64,000 nt of DNA from Marsupella aquatica (taxonomy: Eukaryota; Marchantiophyta). Numbering within the stretch: the stretch's first letter is position 1; every line of letters starts with the position of its first letter. A model generated the notes under the pieces. The model made no database searches, was not told the DNA's origin, and saw only the letters and a list, made by a program, of their open reading frames with translations. The translations under genes and the position numbers were made by a program. Shown piece by piece: positions 10,101 to 22,478 of this stretch. The stretch spans positions 6,386,001 through 6,450,000 of the forward strand of contig OZ316895.1 in assembly GCA_973895155.1 (NCBI GenBank). The letters run 5' to 3'.

Positions 10101-12156
10101 GATCTCTTGCATTGAGCACAGCAAAATAACTAGAAAATCGGGCGCGATTGATTCTCGTATTTTTGGAAGAGGAATTGTCCAGATCTGTAGATGCACTAGA
10201 ATCCAAGAGGTCACACAGGAGTTGCTGGTTGACTTTTTAAGATCTATATTCTAGCTAGAGGGAAGTCCGAATCACATCCTGTGCTGATTCAGGGTGGTTC
10301 AAAAATCATTGTGCTGGATACCGATGGTGGTCAATCAAAACAAATTGCAAGAGGGCTGAGGAAATCCGGAACAAAGGTACGAGAAATTGTAGGTGTAAGC
10401 AAGCGTTATTGCCCTGCATTGGTCTCACCTTTAACCTGAGTTCGACGCGTACTTAGTCAAAGTAGTCTTTTGAATATAATACGGGATCTGCAAGTTGGTG
10501 TATCTAATGTTGTCGGATGACTATAACCGTAACTTTTCCACAGAGGGCGTATTGTGTGGACGGTGGATTCAAAGCTTGGGTTTCATCAGGTCTCCAGTTT
10601 AAAGCCGAAAGTCCTCAGACTGCTCTGACAATATTGCAGGAGGTATGTCCTTTCACGCTTTCTCCTAATGTGTAGACACCTGAGTGAGATACATGATTCT
10701 GATTTCTCTGTTTCGGTGGGTTTTCTGGATACTGATAGCAAGTGCTCGCTGCGCAAACGTCGACTGAGGATGTAAGTGAAGGTCAAAGTATCACCTCCTT
10801 TGTATGATGATCATGTGGTTGCATCAAGCAGGATGCTGAAGCCCTGGTTGAAGAAGTTCAACCAACAACGTTGGGGATTTTCGCTGCCCTTCTGGTGTGT
10901 TACTGGTGTCCCAAGACTCTTCTGAAAATTTGCCTATGTCAGTTCTCTAAAGCTGGACTTAATGTCGAACTCTTTTCGTTTGGTCATATTGTAAATAATT
11001 GCAGTCTAGAGATACTGACCACATCTCATGTCTCTGGTGATACTCAGGGCTCTGTTGCAGGCGTATATGCTTTGTATGGTAGGAGCCCGTCTAACTTCTG
11101 CGATGAATGATCTCAAGTATCATTAGTTTGGGCTCCAATGTTCTGAGTACTAGTTCATGTGCTTCTTGTGCAGTCTTACCCAACCACAGTCATTTCCCGC
11201 TCAATGTTTCGTCTTACATCTTGTCGGAATGTTGCTTGGGACTGTAGTGTTCCAAGCCGGAATGTATCTAATAACCTCAATGGAGCCTCGAGTACTTTGC
11301 ATGATGTGATGCCTTTATGTCAGTCAGGAATCTAGATTCTGAAGGGCATCTTTACACTGTTTGCAGAGTGGGAGAAAACAATTCAGCTTATTGGGTTGCT
11401 TGGCATAGCTACGGTGTGTAACTACTGCCGCATCCTGTGTCACTTTTCTGATAAGAATTAAGTCTTGGGTGTATCTGTTAGTGCTGATCGAGTAGTTTAC
11501 TGAATCACGTTGCTGCTTGGGTGCAGTCAATCTACTCCCGAGTTTCCTCGTACGAAAGTTTTGAAGATGTTAAAGCAGACCTGAAGTAAGACCCCTAACG
11601 ACTTTCAACTTAGCGTTGAAATCTTGCCATTTTTTTTAAAAAACTCTAAATGTAGGAGACGAAGAATTTTCAGAGTCCGTTTTTAAAAATAATTCAGAAT
11701 TTCTATCCGGTTGAGACAGATTACTGTCGTACATTACGAATGTCCGGAGATGTGGTGAGCGTACTTGGAGTCTCCGGACTCCGTAGCAAAAGTTGTAGAC
11801 AGGAACGTGACTTCTTTCATAGAGTCCATGTACTGGAAGCTGACCATGCTAGTGTTCGTGTGTGATTGATTTGCAGATTATTGCAGAAGCCGTTCACTCT
11901 TATTATTCAGGCAATTGTCTGGATTGGAGGGCTAATTGAGCCCAAGGAGCTCCAGTTAGCTACATCCCCAGTGTCGTCCAACGTCCAGGGACGAGTAATT
12001 CAAGCAGCAGCCAAACATGGATCGACTGCTTCTGAACTGGAGCTTGTCCAGGAAGAGCCTAGGGAAGAGCTTGATGAAGTACTAGCAGTTGAGGAGGAAG
12101 ATGGAGAGGGCGAAAGTACCCAAAGTCCACACACTAGCGTGCAAGAACCAGAATGA
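7157..12156 (+). CDS. Chloroplast rhodanese-domain protein, At3g59780/CAS family
   Basis: Thirteen exons join in phase: 7157-8314, 8639-8739, 8968-9079, 9482-9559, 9944-10036, 10293-10376, 10544-10642, 10739-10771, 10832-10894, 11048-11078, 11367-11413, 11527-11585 and 11877-12156, giving about 745 residues. The basic N-terminus looks like a plastid transit peptide; 7172 is an alternative ATG. A long Ala/Ser/Val-rich helical region follows, with a 17-residue duplication containing VPAASPSVE. Exon 2 encodes a membrane segment (VIPVILVVGGSLFLG), and then comes a rhodanese domain running from YGGYSGDLPP through VDIRPQ and IIVLDTDGG to VDGGFKAW. A second hydrophobic region (SVAGVYALYEWEK, TIQLIGLLG) precedes an acidic tail with VIQAAAKHG. 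Asp occupies the place of the catalytic Cys, as in CAS, so sulphurtransferase activity is unlikely. A thylakoid location is inferred from the family. Intron 3 has a GC donor (CAG|GCAAGT). Confidence 0.88.
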
Positions 12157-12471
12157 CTTCCAGATGCAAGAACTGATATAAACAACGAGCCTACGTTTGT
12201 GATCGGATGATTTAAGTGGAGGAGAGGGTATTGAGCCAGAGTATCTTTGCCAACTTGTGAGGATTTGGCCTCGTAAGAAGACGAGTCCTTTTTTTGTACC
12301 ATTGATCTCAATGTAATTAGCAAACGGAAGTTGGCCGGCCGAGGAGTATATATGAGTGATGAGCGGCCTCCACCTTTTGTGCAAAGCACAAGTGTATCGT
12401 GGACCTCATTTTTCTTCAACAGCTGTTCTGTATCCTAAGTCGCAGCCTAAGATTTGTAACTTTATAACTTC

Positions 12472-12477
12472 AATAAA
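12472..12477 (+). other. Candidate polyadenylation signal of the rhodanese gene
   Basis: AATAAA lies about 315 bases after the stop codon at 12154-12156, in an otherwise non-coding stretch. Plant polyadenylation signals are loose, so this is only a candidate. The remaining sequence to 13564 shows no gene. Confidence 0.35.
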
Positions 12478-13564
12478 ACGGCAACTTTTTGCCACATTTG
12501 TTCTCTTTGGCACAGAGGAATCGAAAGTTACCAAATATTCAGCTCGTTCCTGGAAACAGTAAAATGGTACCTTGAGCCAGCGTCCGGAGACAGTGGTAGC
12601 CGCCTCGACTTTGGCGAAGGAGTGCAATGTGCTTGCTACCTTCCGCTTTGTGATGTAGAGCCACGACCTTGTAAAGCTGGCTGATGAGCTCTTGTGATCC
12701 TTTTTGCGTAAAGTTCGAGGGGAGCTCCTATTTCCGAACTCTTGAAAGTCGTTCACTGTCTGAAATCATAATATCAGGGCTTACTTGGAGAACGTCTGCA
12801 ACAGACCTGGAATAATGAGCTCCGTTGACTGCCGTGGTCGTCAGAAAATGGAGAGCATTTTAGTCAAAATCCGTGCTATAATAATGTATATTACTGGTAG
12901 CCGTGGTATAGTTCTGCTACTCGAGTGGGTTTTGAGTCCATGGATTTCTTCCGTCCCACCAGTTGCATCTTAATTAATGCACCTGACTTGCACTTCCGAT
13001 GCTACCCTATTTGCTCACAAGTTTTAGCACGATGGAGGTCTCAAATCCGGCAAGCGCTCTAGAGAGTTGTTTGTGTGTCGAATTTGAAGATCGTGTCAGT
13101 CAATATGATCACGTCACGTCAGCTGGGAGTGCAGATGGGACATTTTGGCGCATTGGGAACTCCTAATTGGATTGGACTTGAGGACAATTTGGTCGTTGGC
13201 AGTGAATCACAATCCAAGGACATCTGAAGACTCAGTAGTGTGCGCATCACCCACGGAAATTTCGGAGTCGTTTACTGAAAATCATGCTCTACTGACATAA
13301 ATTTCGGGAGCTTTAATGGAATGACCATCCTAAATAATAGAATCAAAATAATCATCATCCTAACCACGAGCACATATTGATCAACAATATTACGATGAGT
13401 ACAAATAATGTCGTGGGTTTCCTTCATGGCACTAGCGAGTCATTTGCCCATAACAGCCATCAAGACAACAGTACTTAAGGGAGAAATGCGTTCACATTCT
13501 ACGACAGCAACCTTCATGACGCTGTCCTTAGGCATGCGATGAGTCGGAACTGTAACAGGGAATG

Positions 13565-14381
13565 TCACGAATGCAACCAAAGACGGTCACGAAGTCGCAG
13601 AGGTCCTGCACCATAAAACTCATCCACTTTCTCTCCGTCTCTGTAGAAGCGGAAGGTAGGGGTGTAACGAACATCCTGAGTTTCCAGCTCACATTTGTCT
13701 ATGTCTACGTAGACGAAGAGTGACTTTGGATATTCATTGCTTGTGTTGCAAAAGGTCGGTAGCATCTGCCGACATGCATGACACCTGCATCCACTCAGTC
13801 AGCAGAGTTGATCAGGCCCACGATAGAATTGACAAGAGCACAAAAGAACAACTTCACAAAGAGAACCAAGAAGGCCTGTTCTTGAGCTCCTAGGTGTAGT
13901 CACGGATACCTTAGCCATGCCTGGTGCCAGAAAAGGGTACTCAAATGGGGGCGAGGGAGCAGAAAGCTAAAATCAGAACGACAATAACAAAGACCAAAAT
14001 ATGGAGTATCATCATACCAGGTAGCTCCGTAGTTGACGACAACCTGCAATCGCGATTGGAGATTCAAAACTTAGATTTGATCATTCCGTACTCTGCCAAA
14101 ACGATTTTATCACAAGGAGCCCTGTTCCATAAAACTCGGAAACTTGGGGCGAGACAAGGTTCAAGCAGAGGAGAGAGTCGAGTAGGAGACGAGAAAATGG
14201 CACTCACAGGACGCTTGGCGGATTTAGCTTGCAAAAGAATATCGCTGAGTTCCTTGGCTGCGGTTGCGCTCACCAAGTTCCCCTGAAAATTGATCGGTAA
14301 GTTGCCCAAATCCTCCATTCCCTTCACGTTCGTCCCCGATGCTGCTTCCATCTTACTAGCGGCCGCCGGAACGCTGTCCAT
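13565..14381 (-). CDS. TRXL3-3: Thioredoxin-like protein 3-3
   Basis: Three exons join in phase: 14208-14381, 14018-14043 and 13565-13784, giving 139 residues. The redox site is rebuilt across the second intron as WCHAC, that is, a CxxC with both cysteines present. Further fold marks are VVVNYGATW, FVYVDIDKCE, the cis-Pro motif RYTPTF and the C-terminal GEKVDEFYGAGPLRLRDRLW. That last stretch matches my memory of Arabidopsis thioredoxin-like 3-3 (At3g53220) nearly word for word. The protein would act as a disulphide reductase; targets are unknown. The N-terminus is Ala/Ser/Met-rich and may be a short targeting or disordered leader. The 26-base middle exon is unusually small. Splice sites: CCT|GTGAGT, GCAG|GTTGTC, CCTG|GTATGA and GCAG|GTGTCA. 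Confidence 0.92.
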
Positions 14382-15649
14382 TATTGATCTCCCCTCGTCA
14401 CTTCTTTAAAACGAAATCTCTTGCTCAATTCCATCCTCAACGCATAGCGACCGGCTCCGAATTGCTGATAACAGCCTTAATTCCCTGCACATGATGAAGG
14501 TCCTGATCCCAATCCTTCGCCATCCGAAACAGGAAGATCTCCGAACCCAAAACCGCGTATTAATGGCGTGGCAATCCCCAGCCATAAAGTAGACAAATTT
14601 TGTTTCGTCCGCGTTATTGTTGGCCAAAAGTTTCGTTATGGTGCGGTGCACATGAAACCTTTGGACAACAATCCTACCCGTTTGAAAAATTTAGGTCATC
14701 GAGCCGCAGTTTTTTTTCTCGGTTTCCACGATGTGCAATTCGCATTTTGTCTCGATGTAAGGAAAACACCGCACTGTGTCTATTTCAGAAGCAAACAACG
14801 TGAGGGAACTGTTAAACCACACCTGCCACTATAAGAGGCTATGTATATAGTTAAACCACCACTGGCCATATACCCAGGCCCCTTACCAAAGAGGTTTGGT
14901 CACAAACAACTGTCACAAATGCCCTATTTTTAATAATTAGTATTGTACATTGTATTTTTTTAAATGGTATGCACAGAATCATATGTGCAAAAATAGCAGG
15001 CGCAGAAAAAAGATTTGGCGGCATATTCAGGCCCTCATCACAAAGGTGAAGTGAAAGTTCTTCTCCTGTGTTGTGAGTCTATTGTGAGACTTTGCTTCAC
15101 AATATCAGGAAAAAATATTAAAAATGGTGAAATCTGTAGAACCAGGTTTTTGTCATCGCTAGTCGCTTTTTAAGGACCCTGGCTCTATATTGTCGATGTG
15201 GTGAATGCAAGTGTAGAGACTGTATATGGGAGGCAATATATATCATTATGGGACGAGCAAGCTAGTGTTCTTGACTTTACATTAAGGAGGTCTAGATGAT
15301 GTGTTGGTGTCACATAATGAGGTATATTGTTGACCGTATGTGCTTGATGCACGTATGCGGGGCCACCATATACGGGAGGCAATATGCATCATCATGGGAC
15401 AAGCAGCAAAGCATTCTTGACTTTACATTAAGGAGGTCTAGATGATGACTTTACATTAAAGAGGTCTAGATGATGTGAACACTGACTTTAACATGCATTA
15501 ATACCTGGATGTATGATTTGCATGCATCTGTGTATCATATGGAATACACTGAACATAATGAGATGTAATCATGATGAGCAAAAATATTATTGTGGCAGCA
15601 GCTTCCAGCCCCCAAGAATGAAGAATCACCCTGATGTCCTTAATAGGTA
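14382..15649. other. Non-coding stretch with a local duplication
   Basis: The first few hundred bases would be the promoter of the thioredoxin-like gene. At 15211-15300 and 15361-15450 the text GGGAGGCAATAT, CATCATGGGAC, then TTCTTGACTTTACATTAAGG and AGGTCTAGATGATG is repeated. The last 28 bases are repeated once more at once (to about 15475). No gene is seen. Confidence 0.6.
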
Positions 15650-15993
15650 TGTTGAGCATAGACGATATTCGCAACGGCAAGCCCATGAACCATCCAACGC
15701 ACAAGAGTCAACACAGAGAGATACGTGGTTCACCTCCACATGAGGCTACGTCCACGGGAACACACAAGAGCTTTACTGCACTCTAGGCCGACCGGCCATA
15801 CCAAGCATCCACAGCACAAGCTCTTCCTATCTCTCAACTAGCTCCGTAACAATGAGCCTAAGTTCCACCAGGGTCTGGCATTAGCCCTGGCTATATGCAC
15901 AATAGCACTACCGCTAACATTAGCTAAGTCCTAACCCGAGTTAGCCTAACTGTAGTTAGCTCATGAGTCACAAGACTAGAGCAATATCTAACA
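15650..15993 (-). repeat. 3' LTR of the Copia element
   Basis: This is the left copy of the 344-bp LTR. It differs from the right copy only at about 15666 (T for C), 15690 (A for G) and 15883 (T for C). Confidence 0.97.
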
Positions 15994-15995
15994 AA

Positions 15996-16005
15996 CTCCC
16001 CCTTG
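15996..16005 (-). other. Polypurine tract of the Copia element
   Basis: The minus strand reads CAAGGGGGAG two bases from the 3' LTR, the usual site for priming plus-strand DNA synthesis. Confidence 0.85.
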
Positions 16006-16200
16006 ACTCTTGTCTTGGGGACTAGACTAAATGCTACCATATGGAATCCTCAACGGGAAGTTCTAGACAATCACCAAACCAGGTCTCCCCCTAAAAACCA
16101 CAAGGGTTAACTAAGGGTTAACTAGAACTAAGTCGTAGCCTAACAGGAATGAGTAATCCATATACAAATAGTCACACATTGCTAAATAACTCTACTTGCA

Positions 16201-19200
16201 CTACAACTGCAAAACCTGCAAAGTAGCACGGTGTCTTGAGAAACTCTCCAAAGGAATCACTTTGGTAAAAGCATCAGCGGGATTGAGCTTTCCATCAATC
16301 TTGACTAGCTCAAAAGTTTTATCAGACACTGCTTGCCTGATAAAATGGTACCTGATATCAATGTGCTTCACCCTGCTATCCATCACTTGGTTAGCAGCCA
16401 AGTGAAGAGCACTCTGACTATCACAGTTTAGAGTCATTTTTCCATGCTCTAAACCCATCTCCGCAATCAACTTATCCAACCAAATTGCTTCCTTTGCAGC
16501 TTCTGTTGCTGCAACATACTCTGCTTCTATAGTAGACTGAGATATGCACTTCTGCAAGGTAGATTTCCAACTGATACATCCTCCTCCAAGAGTGTATACA
16601 AACCCAGTTGTAGATCTCCTTGTATCCAGACAGCCTCCATAGTCAGAATCTACATAGCCAACTAACGTTCTATTTGATCTGTTATCAAATAGTAATCCAT
16701 AGTCCTGTGTTCCCTTCACATACCTGAGAATCCATTTCACAGCTTCCCAATGTACCTTCCCTGGATTTGACATGAATCTGCTGACCTTGCCCATCGCTAG
16801 GGCCAAGTCAGGCCTAGTACAAGTCATCAAATACATCAGACTGCCTACTGCCTTCTCATAAGGAATCTTAGCCATCAGACCTTTCTCCACAGCATCCGTA
16901 GGAGAGAAAGCCGATGATAACTTGAAATGTGAAGCTAAAGGAATACTCACTGGCTTACAGTTCTCCATGTTGAATCGTGCAAGTACTTTCCTCGCATACT
17001 GGCCTTGACTCAAGCACAACTGTCCAGTCTCAGAGTTCCTAAAAATCTCCATCCCTAAGATCCTGTTAGCCCTACCAAGATCCTTCATCCTGAATTCAGC
17101 ACTCAATTTCGCCTTGAGACTGTCAACCTCAGATTGATCTTTAGCCACAATCAGCATGTCATCCACATAGATCACCAGAATGATGAAACCAAACACATCA
17201 TTCTTGACTGATTTCGTATACACACAAGGATCATACACCATCCTTGTAAAACCTTGAGCAAGCATGAAATCATCAAACCGCTTGTTCCATTGTCTGGGAG
17301 ACTGCTTCAATCCATACAAGGACTTGAGCAATCTACAAACTAAGTTCTCTTGGCCCTTCTTCATAAAGCCTAGTGGCTGTCTCATGAAGATCATCTCTTC
17401 CAAGTTACCATAGAGAAAAGCAGTAACAACATCCATCTGATCCATCACCAGATTAAAAAACACAACAAGCTGACACAAGATCCGAATTGTGGAATACTTA
17501 GCCACCGGTGAAAAGACCTCATTGTAGTCCACTCCTTTCTCCTGAGTGAACCCCTTGGCAACAAGTCTTGCCTTGTAGATCTTATCTCCACCCTCTGAAG
17601 GATTGTCCTTCAACTTGTAAATCCACTTGCTGTCCACCACTTGCTGACCTCTTGGAAGCTCCACCAGCTCCCATGTCTTGTTGTCACTCAAAGATTGCAA
17701 CTCCCTCTGTATTGCTGCATTCCACTCATGCTTCTGCTCTGAAGCACAAGCCTCACTGTACAAAGAAGGCTCTCCTTCTTCCAAGATCAAAGCCATGTCA
17801 TCATCATCAGGTGCAATGTCAATATCATCTAGCTTAGATGAGTCTGCCCATTGACCATACCTGGTAGGAGCTTTAGTAGAACGACTGGAAGTTCTTCTAG
17901 TAGATGACTCAGGCTGATCTGCTGCTGCTGCTGGTTGAATTTGAGGTACCCTAGCAACAATCTGCTCCTCTTGTTCCATCACAGGAACCAGCTCCAAGCC
18001 CGGAGCTTCTCCATCTCTCCTGTCATGAACTGCATCATGACTAATCTCCCCCTCAACCCGGTCCGGGATGGGAGATTTCCCCTTGTCAGTATGGGAGTCC
18101 TGAGAACTCTCCCCCTCCTTTGATGATCTGGATTCATTAAAGGACACATCTCTACTGACAATTAGCTTACAGGTTACTGGATCCCATAATCTATAACCCT
18201 TCACACCTTTCTGATAACCAAGGAAAAAGCACTTCTTTGACTTGGACTCCAGCTTGGATCGAAGCTGGGAAGGTGTAAGCACATAAGCATCACATCCAAA
18301 AATCCTCAGATGTGAGTAATCTGCTGGACGCCCGTACCTCATTTCAAATGGCGTCTTGAATCCAATAGAACTGGATGGAGAAAAATTTACCAAATAAGCT
18401 GCAGTGTTGACAGCTTCAGCCCAAAACTCATGTGGTAAGCATGATTGACTCAACATACTCCTCGAGCGGTCCAATAGTGTTCGGTTGAGTCTCTCAGAAA
18501 CACCATTCTGTTGAGGAGTATAGCTTGTTGTGAGATGGCGGGTAATCCCCTGCTCCTTACAATACGTTCCAAATTCACCGGAACTGTATTCACCGTCATT
18601 ATCCGATCGAAGATATCTCACCTTATTACCAGTTTGATTTTCAACTTGGGCTTTCCACTCCTTAAAAGTGGAAAAAACATCAGACTTATTGTGTAGAAAG
18701 TATATCCACACATACCTTGAGTAATCGTCAATGAACATGACATAGTATAACCGTCCAGAATGTGAGGGAGTAGGGGCGGGACCCCACACATCACTATGTA
18801 CATACTCAAGTACCTCCTTGCTGGTGCGAGTTCCAACTCCGAAGGGTTTCCTGTGCTGCTTCCCTAGCACACAGTGCTCACAAAATTCCAACTTACAAGA
18901 TTGCAAATTAGAAAGTAATCCTTTCTTCTGAAGAATAACCAAACCTTTTTCACTCATGTGACCCAAACGGAAGTGCCACAGCCGGGCCGTCTCCTCATGA
19001 GATAAGGTTACATTGGCTTCATCATAGACTACACTGCCCTCCATAACGTATAGATTGCATTGTCTCTTTCCCTTCAATACAACTTTAGTACCAGTTGAAA
19101 CTTGAAGGACACCATTAGCAGAACTCCACTGATGGCCATTTGCCTCTAAAACTCCAAGTGAAATGAGATTTTTCATCATGCTGGGAATATATCTCACATT

Positions 19201-20475
19201 CCTCAACGTTCTTACAGCACCATCAAACATCTGAAATCTTACAGATCCAAGTCCAACAACTTGACATGGGATTCCATTGCCCATCAACACTGACCCGTTG
19301 GAAACTGTGTAAGAACTGAAAAAATCTCTCCTAGAGCAAATGTGAAAAGTACATGCACTATCTAGAATCCAGTCATCACTACCTGGATTTGACACTACGT
19401 TGAGAGCATAACCTTGACATCACAATATGTCATCATCATCGAGTAAATCTACCTCATGCGAGCTCGATGCCGCGTTAGCAGAGGCAGTAGGGACCTTTAC
19501 TCGACAATCCTTTTTCATGTGGCCAGGCTTGCCACAATTCCAACATGCAAGAGGCTTCCTCTCTTGCGATTTCCCTCTAGATTTAGATCTCCCCCGTGAT
19601 GTAGATCTAAACCTGTTCTGTCCATTCGTGCGCTGCGCTGCTCTTCCCCTGTTCACATTGAGTGCAGTGCCAGAAGAAGATGTTGTCTGTGATTGACCCA
19701 GCTTCTTCTGAGCATCATCAGACAGTAATGAGCTCACCACCTCATTATACGAAATGGACTTCAAATCTCTATACAAGAGAACTTGTTTCAATCCCTGATA
19801 AGACGGCGGTAAGGAGCTTAGCAGAAGCAAGGCCTTATCCTCATCTTCAACTCCTTTTCCCAAGTTTGACAGATCCACCGCTAGACTGTCAAATTCATCC
19901 AGGTGATCCTGCATCTTGCTCCCTTCCTTGAGCCTGAGGCTCATCAAGAGAGACTTCTTGTATAGCCGGTCTGACGCATCTTCCCGGTAATACTTCTCTC
20001 TTAGAGCCTTGAACAGTGACGCGCAATCCGCATAATCATCCAACTGCTTGATGATATGCGGCTTCAGATAAAGCATCATTGCATTAACAACAATCACCTA
20101 CTCCTGTCTCCACTGCTTTTCTGAGATCTCCTCCTCTCCATCATACTGCTCTCGTGAAGAGAGCAGATGAGCTAAGCCCATGGCCCGTAGAACACCCTTC
20201 ACTTGCTTCTCCCACAGCAAATAATCAGTACGACCATCGTACTTTTCCACCTCAAACTTCACTCCTCCAAATCTAGCCATCTCCCTCTTCTTTCCCACTA
20301 CCGACAGCTCTGGTAGTAACACAGCTTCCTCCACTGCACGCCGCACCGGTGATCGTACCGGTGTGACTAGTTCTTCCTCAAACGGTAGCAACTCCTCCTC
20401 AGACTCACCGTCTGACCGTCGTGATCCTGAAGCTCCACCGACGCCAATTCTTCCAGTATCCTCCGAGTCACTCAT
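16201..20475 (-). pseudogene. Copia gag-pol polyprotein, interrupted by two stop codons
   Basis: One frame of about 1425 codons runs from the ATG at 20475 to a TAG at 16201. It is broken in frame by TAG at 20098-20100 and TGA at 19420-19422; no frameshift is needed. Gag ends with a CCHC knuckle (CWNCGKPGHMKKDC). The protease motif is WILDSAC. Integrase shows the HHCC zinc site (HFRLGHMSE to CEHCVLGKQ), HSDVWGP, FIDDYSRYVW and TPQQNGVSERLN. Reverse transcriptase shows KARLVAKGFTQ, DVVTAFLYGNL and the catalytic YVDDM. RNase H shows GYVDSDYGG, SQSTIEAEYVA and KHIDIRYHFIR. This order (integrase before RT) is diagnostic of Ty1/Copia. The frame is otherwise well preserved, in line with the near-identical LTRs, so the stops are recent, or the copy depends on a helper or on read-through. 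Confidence 0.95.
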
Positions 20476-22115
20476 ATGAAACAATCACGGAAAAACGTCT
20501 TTTTTTGAAACTTCTCATAAAACTCAAAACTCAACACCGCCGCGTAGCCCACAAAGCTAGGAGTCCAATACTGAAAGCCGAAATCAAAATCAAAATTCAA
20601 CGGAAAAGTTATTCAAATTTCGGTCGGGGTGGGTAAAACCTTGGGAAACTCCCCCGTTTTGACCACCTCGGAGAATAACCAAAATACCAAGTACAACCCG
20701 TCGTCGGAATCGCGATGTGATCGGTGCGCCGCGTTGCTAGCTCCAGTGGCAACGTCCTCACCGAAAAAGAACCAAAAAAGTTACCATTCGGCGGACGGAA
20801 TCTTTGTCGGATGGCCAAAAAACAGCTCTCTATTTTTCGGGAATATTCCCGCACACTCCGACAGGTCTCACAGGGGGCCGTTCCCCCTGTTGGAGCGGTT
20901 AAAACGGAGGGTCACAGGTCCTGGGACAGTCAATAGAAGAGCCGGCCAGAAAAAGACAAAAAATGGCCCTAAAGGGGTGCAAAGTGCCCTAAATCCTAAA
21001 AATACAGGTATAACCAAAGGCGCATCCGCGTAGGCGATGCGAGGCGGGCCAGGTAGGGTATAGGGAGGGCGTATGGCCGGGCCGAGTACTAGTATTACCG
21101 TGTACACGACCGGCAGCATAAGGGGCGCGTTCAGGCGCAGGGCGCAGGGTCACAGGCTAACACAGCCTTAGGGCGTGCGCGCCTAAGGCATGGCAGCGGG
21201 ATAGGGCAGGGCGAAAAAAAAGAAAAAAGAGGCAGCAGCAGCCGAGCGGCCACTTTCACGCCGGCCGGCGCTGCGCAGGGCTGCCGCGCGCCTGCAAATA
21301 CGGGGTGCGGGGGGAGGGGGGAGACGACGATCGGGGTCACGGGGGGGCCGGGTACGAGGTGTGTGTATACACCTCGTGTATACACAAAAGGGGCCCCAAG
21401 TAACCCCCTTAAAGGCAAAAAATGATCCTTAATTAACAAATGCCGATTACTCACCTAATCAGCCACTGTTCCTCACGAGAGAAGTGAACTCCGCCGACAA
21501 GAAATGTTGTTGAATTACACCGACACGGTCTGCAGCTCCAACAGAGTAAAAACTTCCGCCACAACGTCTTCACTCCGCGTCAAGTGCCAATCCCGGGCTC
21601 AAAACGACCGCCTCACCGCGATCAAACCGTTGAGCCGTGGCACTTTGCGTCTCTTCCACCGAGTCGGATGGCACGAAGAGAAAACCGGTTCAGATGAGAA
21701 CAAGCTCCATAGCTTGTGAAAAAACCTGAACGCCTCCTTCACTCGTCACGACGCACTCAATAACAACTCGACAGCAATCCAGCTACCGAAACGACCAGCT
21801 CGCTTCAACCTTCAACTTAAGCTATAATGTGCGATCCCCCGAACACCGCACAGCTCACACTGTTGAACAACGCAAACTCTGGTCTCTCCCCCAAAATCCC
21901 GTCGAACACGAATAAAATCTGAATGACGCAAACTTCAATTCCTCCGCACCACGGACACCGATCAGCGAGTTCTAACCACCGTTAGAAAGCCCTCTCACTA
22001 ACCTATCCACTCAGCCACACACATTCGAATTTCATGCGACGAAACTCCGAATGTGCCACCGACAATGAACGCTGGAAAAACCTGTCACGAAAAAACCTCG
22101 TCACCTCCCAGGCAT
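20476..22115 (-). other. Long untranslated leader of the Copia element
   Basis: About 1.64 kb separates the PBS from the first gag ATG, longer than I expect for a Copia element. Positions 21020-21400 are very GC-rich, with plus-strand G runs around 21300-21355 and a palindromic GTGTATACACCTCGTGTATACAC-type stretch at about 21361-21385 (two GTGTATACAC halves). Short open frames on either strand resemble nothing I know. It could be an RNA structure, a captured fragment, or a second insertion. Confidence 0.6.
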
Positions 22116-22127
22116 GCTCTGATACCA
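22116..22127 (-). other. Primer-binding site of the Copia element
   Basis: The minus strand reads TGGTATCAGAGC, two bases after the 5' LTR. This is the standard plant PBS complementary to the 3' end of initiator tRNA-Met. Confidence 0.93.
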
Positions 22128-22129
22128 CT

Positions 22130-22473
22130 TGTTGAGCATAGACGACATTCGCAACGGCAAGCCCATGAACCATCCAACGCACAAGAGTCGACACAGAGAG
22201 ATACGTGGTTCACCTCCACATGAGGCTACGTCCACGGGAACACACAAGAGCTTTACTGCACTCTAGGCCGACCGGCCATACCAAGCATCCACAGCACAAG
22301 CTCTTCCTATCTCTCAACTAGCTCCGTAACAATGAGCCTAAGTTCCACCAGGGTCTGGCATCAGCCCTGGCTATATGCACAATAGCACTACCGCTAACAT
22401 TAGCTAAGTCCTAACCCGAGTTAGCCTAACTGTAGTTAGCTCATGAGTCACAAGACTAGAGCAATATCTAACA
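22130..22473 (-). repeat. 5' LTR of the Copia element
   Basis: This is the right-hand 344-bp LTR, which acts as promoter LTR for the leftward transcript. It is followed by the AGGTA target duplication. Confidence 0.97.
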
Positions 22474-22478
22474 AGGTA

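Larger units (their letters stand above)
15650..22473 (-). mobile_element. Full-length Ty1/Copia LTR retrotransposon
   Basis: The 6824-bp element is bounded by 344-bp direct LTRs (15650-15993 and 22130-22473) that start TGTTGAG and end CTAACA on the plus strand. A 5-bp target duplication AGGTA lies at 15645-15649 and 22474-22478. It is transcribed leftward: the PBS lies just inside the right LTR and the PPT just inside the left one, and gag-PR-IN-RT-RH is in Copia order. The LTRs differ at three sites, all transitions (about 99% identity), so insertion was recent. The uninterrupted target can be seen in a neighbouring repeat copy at about 22530-22577. Two in-frame stops make its own protein defective. 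Confidence 0.97.

Noticed and set aside
12000-12419. Ser-rich 139-codon minus-strand frame
   Set aside because: It is the antisense shadow of the last exon of the rhodanese gene.
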